64,000 nt of DNA from Tullyiplasma multilocale ATCC 49900 (GTDB taxonomy: Bacteria > Bacillota_I > Bacilli_A > Mycoplasmatales > Mycoplasmataceae), in contig NZ_KI519557.1 of the NCBI RefSeq assembly GCF_000483165.1, forward strand, positions 203,135-267,134. Direction: 5' to 3'. Shown one piece after another: positions 34,198-44,096 of the stretch. The translations under genes were made by a program, and so were the position numbers. Under the pieces are notes generated by a model, which saw nothing but the letters and a program-made list of their open reading frames with translations, ran no database searches and had not been told where the DNA came from. Position 1 is the stretch's first letter. Each line of letters begins with the position of its first letter.

Positions 34198-36265
34198 TTT
34201 AAGAAAGGAATTCTCTAAGAACCTTTTCTTTGCAAACATTCATCTAGTATTTTTTAGTATTAGTATATTAACTTTAATAGCTGGATTACTAATTAATTGA
34301 TGAATACTTATGATATCAATTTCATGTCTGATTACAACCTTAATATTTAAAAGGCAATTTTATAAATTGTTTATTTTGATATATCTAATAACTATTGTTA
34401 TTCTGGTTTTTCAGATTCTCATTATCAATAATAATTATAAAAAAGAACATTTTTATAATGAACCAGCCACAATTATGAAATCGACTAAAAGCTATATTAT
34501 TGTAAGAATCAATCGACAAGACTTTTATATAAGTATTTACCAAAACAGTTATTTACAATATCAAAAAATATTAGTTTCTGGAGAAGTTGAATCGATTGTT
34601 GGTAATGGTAATTATTATAGTTTTGATTTTATGGGATATCTCAAAAACAATAATGTTAATTATCAGATTAAAAAACCTAATATCAGAATACTTCCAACAA
34701 CAGGAATGCGCTATCTTTTCTGGAAATGAATTAATGGTATTGATGTTAATGATTCAATAAAGTTATTTTTGTTAAATGATAAAAGCAAAGACATACTAAT
34801 TAATCAGGAACTAAATAATTTAGGGATTGGTTTTTTAACAAACTTCAATGGGTTGAGTTTTTATGTATCTTTAAGTGTTGTGCTTTATCCAATTAAAAAA
34901 TACCAAAGAAGAAGAAAAGCAGAATCTGTAATTCTTGCAATTTTGTGGTTTTGAATATATCTATTAAATTATCCTAATGTCTTTCTAAGGGTTTTAATCT
35001 TTAAAACATTAAATAACATTCTAAATTATTCTAAGTTTAATTTAAACCAAATATTTAAACGAATGACAGTGGTATATCTTGTTTTAATGATTGATCCTTG
35101 ATATTTGTTGAATCAAGGATTTTGATATGTATCGATAGCTTATTTATACTTATGAATCAATAACAAGAAAAAGGGGATTAAGGGTTTTGTAAAACAACTA
35201 ATTACCTTATCGGTTGTCTTTTTACCACTTCAAATATACTTCACCTATCGGTTAAACTTATTCAATCAATTAAATATCTTTTTGATTTATCCTCTAATAG
35301 AATTAAACTCACTTTTAGTGAAATTGACCTGATTTATTCCAGGAATTCAAAGTGTTTATACATTATTGGATTATGTAACTTATAACGTTCTTATCATAAT
35401 GAATAAGATTTCATTCTTTATAAATATTGGGAGTTTGCCATCGTTTGTCTTTGTCTTGCACTACCTAATTTTATTTAAGGTTATTAATCTCAGATATCAA
35501 AAACATAAAATCATTATCTTAGAATATGTAATGTTATTTCTCTTAATTTTAATATGATGGATTCTTAAGCCAAATATTAGATTGGATATGTTAAACGTTG
35601 GGAACGGAAATGCTTTTGTTATATCTTTTAAATGAAGGTTTCAAACATTTTTATTTGATGCAGGAGTTGGGTCTGGTTTTAGCAAATCAACAGTGGCTGA
35701 TTTTCTAATATATCAAGGGATAAATAAAGTTGATGCAATTTTTGTTTCTCACAATCACCAAGACCACTATAATGGAATTGAAAAAATTGATGAAGTTATA
35801 AAAATAAAGCAAATCATAACTAGAGAATTTGATACTTATCATTTTAGTTTTAATTCAATTGATATATTCAAATTTGATAATCCTTATGCCATAAGTGAAA
35901 ATGATCTTTCAAGTGTTTATATTGTTGATATAAATGATACTAGAGTTGTTTTTACAGGAGATATTGAAAAACAAACTGAGAATTATTTTATTAACAATCA
36001 AGAGTTTATTAATAAATTGAAAGAACGAAGAGTAGATATTTTACAAGTACCACATCATGGTTCAAAAACTAGCTCATCACCAGAATTCATATCCTTAATT
36101 AATCCTGTTTATGCCCTTATAAGTGGTCATAGTAAGGGGCGATTACAATTTCCTAATATAGAGACAATAAATACTTTGAATAGCTTTAAAATACCTTATT
36201 TTATAACGGCAGGAAATTATAACTGAGGTTTTAATCTTTCTAATTTAAATTTTTTGGAATGGTAA
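34190..36265 (+). CDS. comEC: ComEC/Rec2-type DNA uptake channel protein
   Basis: 691 residues in the ComEC order. N-terminal helices and an OB-like segment (about 34440-34700) are followed by the polytopic competence domain (about 34780-35580). A C-terminal metallo-beta-lactamase-like domain begins near residue 465 (LDMLNVGNGNAFVI). The metal motif is SHNHQDHYNG (HxHxDH), with FTGDIEK and VPHHGSKTSS. Many TGA-coded Trp. ComEC moves single-stranded DNA across the membrane during transformation, and the MBL domain is thought to degrade one strand. No comEA or comGA homologue is in the window. ATG 34190 was chosen as the first Met of the open frame. Confidence 0.9.
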
Positions 36266-36295
36266 ATATTTTTAAAAAATCTCTAATACTTAATG

Positions 36296-36416
36296 GATAA
36301 GTGAAATTGATATTTTTATCAATACAACAAAAGGACTTTCAAGTAAATCTTTTTAAAGTGTAATTTGATTGCTATACTAACAATATAGAATGATCAATTT
36401 CATGTGTTCACTTATC
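36296..36416. repeat. Long-range inverted repeat in leader of coiled-coil gene
   Basis: Left arm GATAAGTGAAATTGAT (36296-36311). Right arm is its exact reverse complement split by an 8-base insert: ATCAATTTCA (36393-36402), TGTGTTCA, CTTATC (36411-36416). The repeat brackets a TATACT (36373-36378) and ends 12 bases before the start codon, next to the ribosome binding site. Confidence 0.75.
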
Positions 36417-36428
36417 GAAAGGAGACAT

Positions 36429-36827
36429 ATGAAAACAACAAAAGTATTTTGATTCAATTTCGAAAGCATTTCAGATTTGGAATTTGTTTTCGAAGAAAAA
36501 TGATTCAAAAATATCGAAGTATTAACAGATGAAGAGAAAACTAAAATTAATAATTATCTAAAGGCTAAATGAAAAATCATTAATATAGCCTTAAAAGTGG
36601 AGGAACCAATGTTACAAAAGGATTTTCAAATCGAAGTATTGAGACAATTTGGAATGATAAATGGTAGACTAGACAAAATTGAAGATAGGTTAGATAAGAT
36701 TGAAACTAGACTGGATGTAATTGAAGGAGCGATCTCAATGCTTAATGAAGCTGTATTTGGGATTAATGCTCTTGTAATACCTAAAGGTGCTAAATCAATT
36801 CTTAAATGTAACTGCAATCACGCATAA
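36429..36827 (+). CDS. Coiled-coil hypothetical protein
   Basis: 132 residues, start ATG 36429 behind AAAGGAG. The first half is rich in Trp (TGA) and acidic residues. The second has a heptad coiled coil built of near-repeats (GRLDKIEDRLDKIETRLDVI) and ends IPKGAKSILKCNCNHA. An internal GGAGG (36599-36603) sits 5 bases before in-frame ATG 36609, so a 72-residue form containing only the coiled coil may also be made. Similar LDKIExRL proteins are common in Mollicutes, with unknown roles. Confidence 0.75.
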
Positions 36828-36862
36828 TAAAAACGGCAATCCGAAGATTGCTGTTTTTATTA
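36826..36862. terminator. Bidirectional terminator
   Basis: Long stem AATAAAAACGGCAATC / GATTGCTGTTTTTATT with CGAA loop (one G-T pair), between the coiled-coil gene and convergent rpsT. Confidence 0.92.
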
Positions 36863-36886
36863 TTAATAATGATTAATTGAAAATAA

Positions 36887-37132
36887 TTAAGCACTCATTA
36901 AACGAGATTTTTCTCTTGCTGCTTTATTCATTTTTAGGATTCCTTTTTTAACCCCTTTATCAATTAAGCTTACTGCTGTTGTAACTAATTCAGCTGCGTT
37001 TGCTGCTTCTTCTTTTTTAGCGATTGAAGCTTTTTTAATTGCAGTTTTGATTTCTGATTTAAAAGCTTTGTTTGCTAAACGAGATTTTTCGTTAGTTAAA
37101 ACACGTTTCTTTTGAGATTTGATGTTTGCCAT
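36887..37132 (-). CDS. rpsT: 30S ribosomal protein S20
   Basis: 81 residues, Lys- and Ala-rich, with the family opening ANIKSQKKRVLTNEKSRLAN; binds 16S rRNA. Start 37132 is preceded by AAAAGGAGTT. Divergent from holA across 151 bases; in many Firmicutes rpsT and holA are also neighbours. The 21-base-distant hairpin is shared with the coiled-coil gene. Confidence 0.97.
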   Translation of the reverse strand: MANIKSQKKRVLTNEKSRLANKAFKSEIKTAIKKASIAKKEEAANAAELVTTAVSLIDKGVKKGILKMNKAAREKSRLMSA

Positions 37133-37283
37133 ATATTTTCAACTCCTTTTGTTTATATAATCGTCAATACAAAATAAATTATAACAAAGATTAAGTTATA
37201 GTGTGTAATTATTTTGTATAAAAAAGATATTTTTTTAATGATAAAAAAGTTAAAATATAAATAATAGATTTGAGGACGATAAA

Positions 37284-38237
37284 ATGCATTTCATATATTC
37301 TGAAGATTATTTTTTATTAAGTAAAGCCACAAATAAACTTGTTAAGTTCCTAAATAAGGATCAACAAGCTGAAATTCATAACTTTTCTTTAATTGAAGAT
37401 AGTTTCAACGAAATTGTTGAAACAATCACAACAATTTCTATTTTTGCTGAAAACAAAATTGTAATTTTGAAAGATGCTTGATTTGTAAATGAAGATAAAG
37501 TAAATCTTAATAAAGATTTCAGCTTAGAGAAATTAGAATTCATTTTAAAGAATCCTAATCCAAACGTTGAAATAATATTTACACTCAATTCTGGTAAGTT
37601 TTCTAAAAAGTTAAAGATTGCCAAAAGAATTAATGAGTTGGCAAAAGTTGAACACATTGCTCCAATGACTGAAGATACGATTAAGAAATACATTAAGACT
37701 TTTATGGTTGAAAAAGAAGGTAAAGAAATTAGTGACAAATTAATTAACTTCATCTTTATGAATCTTCCACATGACATGTTAATAATTAATAATGAATTAA
37801 ACAAGTTATCAAAAATAGATCAACCATTAACTGAAAACATTATTAAAGATACTCTAACTAAATATTTAGAGGCAGATATTTTTGAACTTTCAAATGCTTT
37901 TATCAAAAATGATATCGAGAAGTTTTTAAAGTTGTATCGTGATTATTTATTATTAAATGATGATATTTTTGGTTTAATAAATTTAATATTGGCAAACATT
38001 TCCTTCACAAGAGATGTCTTGGTAATGAGGGGTCAAGGTAAATCACAAGCTACAATTGCAGAACTATTAAAAGCTCACCCTTATCGTGTTAAATTAGCTT
38101 GTGAAATTAATAATATTAAAATCAAACAATTAAATGATAAAATTAAATTGTTATATAAAATTCAAAAGGGGATAATCTCAGATCAAATCGATAAAGAGGT
38201 TATAACTGAATATGAATTTGTAAAGATAATGAGGTAA
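37284..38237 (+). CDS. holA: DNA polymerase III delta subunit
   Basis: Clamp-loader subunit that opens the beta clamp; 317 residues. The N-terminal pattern (MHFIYSEDYFLLSKATNKLV), IFAENKIVILKDAW, the helical lid region and the C-terminal collar helices (VLVMRGQGKSQATIAELLKA, then HPYRVKLA) fit HolA. One Trp is TGA (37480). GAGGACG precedes ATG 37284. The next gene starts 2 bases after the stop. Confidence 0.92.
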
Positions 38238-38239
38238 AT

Positions 38240-39697
38240 ATGGAATCAAATAAAATTTATTCTAGTGTTGCACATTTATTAAATAACGTTATCAAAGTTG
38301 AAAAACTACGTTATTACTTAAATTCAAACACAGAATTCAAAGATAAATTTATTACTCAAGTTAACAATATGTTAGCTTTAGAAATAGATTTTAACGAAGA
38401 ACTTAACGAAGTTAAATGAGCCAAAGAATTTGGTAAATCAATCGTGAAGATTACTGGACTAAAGCAAAGAATTGAAAAAAGTGAAAACAAAGATCTTGAT
38501 TCTATTTATGCTGAATATGCAGAATTTATAACTTATATTGTTAAAAACTTTAAAACTCCAAGAACTAAATTAATTGATGACTCAATTAATTTCACAGTTG
38601 AAGATGTTAAATTTAACTCAGTTTTAAATGAAACAATGAAAACAAAATGAAAAGAAAAAGAATTAGAAGCTAAAGCTAAAGAAGAAGCAAAACTTGCTGA
38701 AGAGGCTAAAGTTGAAAAAGTTAACCCAGAAGATGTTAAAGTAAATGAAAATCCTAACCAAGGACAAAATATGGGTAACATGGGAGCTGGAGCTGGAATG
38801 TTTGGTCCTGGAATGGGATTTAACCCACAACAGAACTTTGTAAACAACATGCCAATCCACCCAATGCAAGATCCTCGTTTCTATCCATTTGATAGAAAAC
38901 CAAGTTGAATGCCATTTGCTAAAATGGGATTAGCAATTGTAAGTATTATTGCTTCAATCCTATTAATTGTTGGTTTATCATATGTGATGGCTACAAGAAT
39001 TGAAGTTAGAACAGAAGACTATGCAATTAAATTATTTGGAAATGATGGTCCTTTCTGAGTTCTGAAAGATAACTATACTGGTGAATTCCCGAATTCAGTT
39101 TCTCTAGCGGGAACATTTGGATTCTCAACAATGAACATTTTTAGTTATATCTTCATTGTTTTACCATCAGTTTATATTGCTTTTGATGCATTTAAAAAAC
39201 CAAACAACATGAGAATGAAATATAAAGCTGGAATGTGACCAATTATTTTCATGATAATGTTCTTCGGAATTAATATTGCTACAATCGTAAACATGGTATC
39301 AATCGATAACATTGAAAGAGTTTGAAATAAAAATTTCGATACTGTATTAGCGGATTTTAATGGTGATAAATTTAAAGACTTTTTCTCATTATTGTACAGC
39401 AATAACGCATCTAAATTTGATGCAGGATCTACTCTAATGGTAGTGGCACTTGCGATGATTTGTGTATCAATCGCGTTTGGAATTGTATTATTAATCATGA
39501 ATCCAAAATTAGATAGACAAAAAATTGGTAGAGCTAACATGGAATTCCAAAATGCAGTTGGAATGGCTATGCAAGGAAAAAGTTATACAATGGATCAATC
39601 ACTTTATGAAGATGATAATGATGTAATTATTAAAGAGAAATCTAAATTTGCATTATGAATTAAAAAAGTATTTGGTAAAAAGGACAATAACAAATAG
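38240..39697 (+). CDS. Membrane protein with charged N-terminal domain
   Basis: Not recognised. 485 residues. The N-terminal 170 residues are soluble, helical and highly charged (an Ala/Lys/Glu stretch near 140-160). A flexible Met/Gly/Asn/Pro-rich linker follows (about 170-222, NMGNMGAGAGMFGPGMGF). Four membrane helices then come at about 227-252, 301-320, 331-354 and 397-421. A loop of about 45 residues lies between helices 1 and 2 and another between 3 and 4. Trp are TGA. The gene follows holA by 2 bases. Mollicutes-specific by appearance. Confidence 0.75.
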
Positions 39698-39723
39698 AGA
39701 GATTGGAAAATCTCTCTTTTTCT
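39696..39723 (+). terminator. Intrinsic terminator
   Basis: AGAGAGATT / AATCTCTCT stem with GGAA loop and T run; the left arm starts in the stop codon. Confidence 0.9.
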
Positions 39724-39798
39724 TTGTAAAAAGATATTGCATTGTGATTTTTAAATTGGGAAAATGAAATTGGTAAATTTGTTAGAAGGATATCTAAT

Positions 39799-40395
39799 AT
39801 GAAAATTATCGAATCCAAAAGACTGCTTGAACAATTTAGTCACTTCAATAAGATTGGATTAAGTAACCTTTGTGAAGAAGACAAAGTAAGGCTATTTAAA
39901 ATTTATGAAGGACCAGTTGAATATGCAATAAATAAAGCTTTCATGAAATTCAAATCCCTTCCTCTAGAAAAATCTGATTTAGAATTAGCTGCTTGAAGCG
40001 CTTTTGAGAAAAGTTTACAAATTTTTAATACAAAAAAACTTAGAAAAAATTTTCTTTCATTTTTGGTAGATGCCATCTATTGAAAATGCATGGATGCATG
40101 TGTCACTTACATTAACAATAGATACAAAGTGTTAAACCAAGCACTTGAGATGTTTGTTGAACAAGATGGCAACAATCCTCAATATCAAGACGATTTTGCT
40201 ACCAATATTTCCAATGAAGATTGTCTACGCAAATATTTTGCCCAAACCAATGAAGAATTTGCTGAAGTTATTTTTAGAAAATATGTCGAAGGACATTCTC
40301 GAAAAAGTATTTGTGATGATTTAAATATTTCCCGAAATCGAATGACAAGAATTCTTGAAAAGACAATCACCGAATTAAGACCGTATTTTGAATAA
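39799..40395 (+). CDS. Sigma-70-like RNA polymerase factor
   Basis: 198 residues with the two-domain layout of short sigma factors. A region-2-like helical part (DLELAAWSAFEKSLQIF, then FLSFLVDAIYWKCMDACV) is followed by a linker. A region-4-like helix-turn-helix ends the protein (IFRKYVEGHSRKSICDDLNI, then SRNRMTRILEKTITELRPYF). It recalls the SigH-type or minor sigma factors of Firmicutes and Mollicutes, which control competence or recombination genes; comEC lies 3.5 kb upstream. AGAAGG precedes ATG 39799; no standard -10 is apparent. Identification is by pattern, and the target promoter is unknown. Confidence 0.72.
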
Positions 40396-40417
40396 AGACA
40401 CTAAAATATATTATAAT
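40388..40417 (+). promoter_or_regulatory. Promoter inside the end of the sigma-like gene
   Basis: TTGAAT (40388-40393), 18-base spacer, TATAAT (40412-40417). Transcription would start near 40424, only about 15 bases before the ATG at 40439. Confidence 0.6.
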
Positions 40418-40438
40418 CTCCTTAATAGGAGATTTTTT
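40415..40438 (+). terminator. Terminator-like hairpin covering a ribosome binding site
   Basis: AATCTCC / GGAGATT stem (40415-40421, 40428-40434) followed by TTTT. It can end the sigma-like transcript, yet its right arm is the AGGAG site of the gene starting at 40439, and its left arm overlaps the -10 of that gene's promoter. Confidence 0.7.
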
Positions 40439-40720
40439 ATGAGTTATTATTACAAACACAATTACAATTTTTCATATCATGGTCTTCAACGTTGTCGTGA
40501 AAGACTAAATCTTAAAGATGCTGCTGATTATGAAGTAAAAGCAGCTGTTATGGAACATATTAGAAAATCTACTAAATCTTTTGAAATAGGAAGAGAGATT
40601 TACATTTCAGCTTCTAATACAGATATTTACTTCATCATTGATAAAACATCTAATTTAATAATTACAGCAACAAAAGTATCTGCTGAAAAACAACTTAGTT
40701 TAATGAGTAGGGAGTGATAA
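40439..40720 (+). CDS. DUF4258-like small protein
   Basis: 93 residues including a C-terminal Trp coded by TGA (40715). Start ATG 40439 is chosen over 40388 because AGGAG lies 7 bases upstream. The pattern FSYHGLQRCRERLNL (a His followed by Arg-rich helix), then EIYISASNTDIYFIIDKTSN and LIITATKV, resembles the compact DUF4258 fold, which is distantly RelE-like. No antitoxin-like partner is seen. coaE begins 1 base after the stop, so the two are co-translated. The family call is tentative. Confidence 0.6.
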
Positions 40721-40721
40721 T

Positions 40722-41270
40722 ATGTTAATTGGAATTTATGGATTAATCGGGAGTGGTAAAACAACGGTCGCGGCTAAAATTAGTGCTATGTTGAATGCCG
40801 AAAACATTAACCTAGATGATGTTGCTAAAATAATTATCAATCGTGAAGATGTTTTAGAAAAAATAGCATCATTTGATCCAAAGGTTATTAATAATAATGT
40901 GATTGACAGAAATCTTTTCAGAGAGAAAATTTTTACAAATCCAGATTATGCAAATACCATCAATTCAATTACATGACCAGCTATTAATGATTATGTGGAA
41001 TCAATGATTAAACCTGGACTTGGTTATGTAATAGAAGGGGCTATTTTGCCCAAAATAAGCCTATATGAGAGACTTGATCACAAAATCCTGATAACTACTC
41101 CAAATACTGAAATAAACCTTGAAAGAGTGCTTAAAAGAGATGGCAAAGATAAACATCAAACTCAAGGTATTATTGATCAACAACTTAAATTATTGGCTGG
41201 AGCAGTACCAACAAGTGAAATAGATTCAACAAAAGGGTTTATTAAACAAATAACAACTATTTTTAAATAG
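40722..41270 (+). CDS. coaE: Dephospho-CoA kinase
   Basis: Last step of CoA synthesis: ATP-dependent 3'-phosphorylation of dephospho-CoA. 182 residues, slightly short. The P-loop is GIYGLIGSGKTTVA (residues 4-17), followed by INLDDVAKIIINR (substrate-site region) and WPAINDYVESMI with VIEGAILP. One Trp is TGA. ATG 40722 comes directly after the preceding TAA. Another P-loop kinase is possible, but CoaE fits best. Confidence 0.82.
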
Positions 41271-41285
41271 TAGAAATGAGAATAA

Positions 41286-41714
41286 ATGAATTTAGTAATA
41301 TCAATGAATCAAACATTTTTTGATCAAATAAAAGCAGGGGAGAAAACAGTAGAGTATCGTTTTAAATTCCCAAGAGTTAATAGTGAAGATAAAATATATT
41401 TATTTGTTCCTAAAACTCAAAATGCAATTGTGGGTTATATTAAACCTGAAGAAGTGATTTGATTAGATAAAGAAGAAGCTTGTGATTTTGATGCTAAAAT
41501 GCACGATGATTATGATTCGAACTACAACATAATGAAAGAACTGATCGGAAAACGTGAAGGAACTTTTGCTATTAAAATTAAAGAGTTGGTGGAATTTGAA
41601 AAACCAATGAGCTTTGATTATTTAGATAAAGCTTTTGGATTTAAAATACCAACCGGATATCAATTCTTAGGAAACCAAGACTTCCAAGATGATTTAAATG
41701 ATTTAGAAAAATAA
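41286..41714 (+). CDS. ASCH-domain (PUA-like) protein
   Basis: 142 residues. The opening LVISMNQTFFDQIKAGEKTV and EYRF is the hallmark of ASCH domains (binding loop KxGxKTxExR), a beta-barrel fold thought to bind RNA or modified nucleosides. One Trp is TGA (41460). The gene ends at a strong bidirectional terminator and follows coaE by 15 bases. Some ASCH proteins are amidohydrolases of N4-acetylcytidine; nothing here decides the activity. Confidence 0.78.
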
Positions 41715-41747
41715 AAAGGTTCAGATGTTAGTCTGAACCTTTTTTAT
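41713..41747. terminator. Bidirectional terminator with 13-base stem
   Basis: AAAAAGGTTCAGA / TCTGAACCTTTTT with a six-base loop. The dinB stop codon (41728-41730, - strand) lies in the loop, so the terminator is partly inside that coding sequence. Confidence 0.93.
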
Positions 41748-43062
41748 CACGTCTATTTTTAATATCTTTATTAGAGATATGAGTATCATAGTTTTTAATA
41801 TATTTACCTTGAGCTTTATTTAACTCAAATTGCTTTTCTCAATCAGTTCCACTAGTAATTGATTTATTACCAATCTCCTGATTAATTCTATTCATTAAAT
41901 CATTTACAACAGGATTGAAAGAAATATCTTTTTCATGTTTAGAGGTTTGATTTAGATCAAAAGTTTCTTGAACAGATAGTTTTCCTTCTTTTTGAAGATT
42001 TGATAGACCAACCCCAATTAAAGAAATTTCTCTTTCAGTGTCAAACACTTCGTTGAATAATGCTTTAGCAGCTGAATAAATGTCTTCAAAATCATTGGTA
42101 TATTCTCCGAAACCTTGTTGTTTACGAAGGTTTTTATGATGTTCACTTTTATCAAACACCGCCATTTTTTTACGATACCTAATAATAATGCTAATTGTTT
42201 TGGCTTTCATTCGACGCTTTGTGGCACGAAGATGAATGTGATTTGATAAATGCAAGATAATGTCTTCTAATTCATCTACATCATTGGTTGGGAAATCTAA
42301 AGTAACTTCATTTGAAATTGATTTTAAATCATTGTTATCTAATAAAACAACATCAGAACTTAGACCACTGGCTTTTTGTTTTAAACTTGGACCAAAAACC
42401 CCTAAAATGCTTTTTAGTTCTTCATCTTCTACTTTTACTAGATCTCCAATTTTATTGATATTATTATCTCTTAAAACTTTTGCTGTCTTTACCCCTACTC
42501 CAAACATTTCTTCAATTTCCATTGGTCAAATTTTTTGATAAAAAGTATTTGGATTAGTTATTGTTATCCCATTTGGTTTCATCATTTTACTACTCATTTT
42601 TGCCAAGAATTTATTTGAAGATATTCCAACTGAACAAGTTAACCCTAATTGGTTATAGATTTCTTCTTGCATTTTGATCGCCATATTTCTTGGTGAACCA
42701 AATTTCTTTCAATCGTGAGTTACATCCATATAACATTCATCAATTGAAGCTACCTCGATTCTTTTGGTAAATTTAGTGTAAAGAATCTCTCAAATCTCTT
42801 GCGAATATTGGGTAAATAAGGGGTAATCTGCCTCTACTGGAATTACACCAGGAAAAAGTTCTCTGGCTTCAAATAATGGCATTGCTGCATGAATTCCATA
42901 CTTTCTAGCTTCATAACTAGCCGCAGATATAATACTACGGTTTTCAAATCCAGAAACAACAATTGGTTGATTACGATATTGTTTGTATTTTGCTTGAATA
43001 CATCCAGCAAAAAAGGCATCCATATCTAAATGGAATATCACTTTATGTGTTTTACCATCCAT
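41728..43062 (-). CDS. dinB: DNA polymerase IV (Y family)
   Basis: Translesion polymerase of 444 residues, about 80-100 more than E. coli DinB. Catalytic acidic motifs: FHLDMDAFFAG near the N-terminus and VASIDECYMDV. Helix-hairpin-helix motifs MFGVGVKTAKVLRDNNI and a little-finger domain follow; the C-terminal tail is charged. Several Trp are TGA. The start at 43062 is preceded by AGGAGGG. It is the last gene of a run from ribF. The stop lies within the terminator loop. Confidence 0.95.
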
Positions 43063-43077
43063 ATGTCTGCCCTCCTA

Positions 43078-43884
43078 CTAAACTAATGTTTTTCAAGTAC
43101 GATCAACGATTTCTCAAATGTCTTCATCTTTGAATCGTGAACTTGGATTATCAGATCTTTCTAATAATGCTAAGTACTCGATGTTTTGTTTCTTATTACC
43201 TTTGATTGGTGAATAAGTGATTTTTTTAACTGTAAATCCATTATGCAATGCATAACGAATAACTTTAACGATATCTTTGAAATGGATATCTTTTGAGTTA
43301 ATTTTTCCATGTCTAACTTCTTCAATTTCTGATTCAAATTGCGGTTTGATTAAGATAACTCCTTCAACACCAATCTCAACAATATCTTTTAATGGAATCA
43401 GAATCTTTTCAACAGAAATGAAACTTACATCACAACAAAAGAAATCGATGTTTTGATCAAAGTCAGTTTTAACTGCATCTCTGAAATTAAATTTCTCCAT
43501 GTTTACAACTTTTGAATCATTTAATAAAGTTGGGTGTAATTGTCCTACTCCAACATCAAGAGCATATACTTTACTAGCTCCGTTGTTTAAAGCACATTCG
43601 GTGAAACCACCAGTTGATGCACCAATATCTAAAACTGTTTTATCTTCAATGTTTAAACTTCAACGACTTAAGGCCTTCTCAAGTTTTAAACCAGCTCTAG
43701 AAACAAATTCCACTTCGTTTTTATCAACAACTATATTAGCTGTTTCTTCAACTAAAAAACCAGCTTTAGTGATTAATTTACCATCAGCAGTCACTGCTTT
43801 TTGGTCTTTGATATATTGTTTGGCTTTACTTCTATTTTCAGCAAAACCTAGTTCTACTAATAATTCATCTATACGTTTCTTCAT
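43078..43884 (-). CDS. tlyA: TlyA-type rRNA 2'-O-methyltransferase
   Basis: 268 residues: an N-terminal S4 RNA-binding domain (KKRIDELLVELGFAENRSKA) and an FtsJ-like SAM methyltransferase domain (VLDIGASTGGFTECALNNGA, then FFCCDVSFISVEKILIPL and LIKPQFE). Known members methylate cytidines in 16S and 23S rRNA; the hemolysin name is historical. The start overlaps the xseB stop (TAATG), and dinB follows after 15 bases. Confidence 0.93.
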
Positions 43885-44096
43885 TATTCGAACTCTTCAA
43901 TTTTGTTATCGGCTAAAACTTTGTTAATTTTACCTTTGTATTCTTCTAACCTATCTTTTGCTAGATTGATTTTTTCTAAGTTATCTTCAAAAATTACCAT
44001 AGCATCTTCCATAGTGATTTCGTTTGAAGAAAGTTTCATTGTATCTCTTTTAATCTCTTCGATTAATTGATCATAATTTTTATCTTTATTTTCCAT
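43884..44096 (-). CDS. xseB: Exonuclease VII small subunit
   Basis: 70 residues, the usual size. Helical, with the conserved [20 protein letters not shown] and [11 protein letters not shown]. It overlaps the xseA end by 11 bases and the tlyA start by 1 base, the standard xseA-xseB-tlyA order of Firmicutes. Confidence 0.92.
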   Translation of the reverse strand: MENKDKNYDQLIEEIKRDTMKLSSNEITMEDAMVIFEDNLEKINLAKDRLEEYKGKINKVLADNKIEEFE

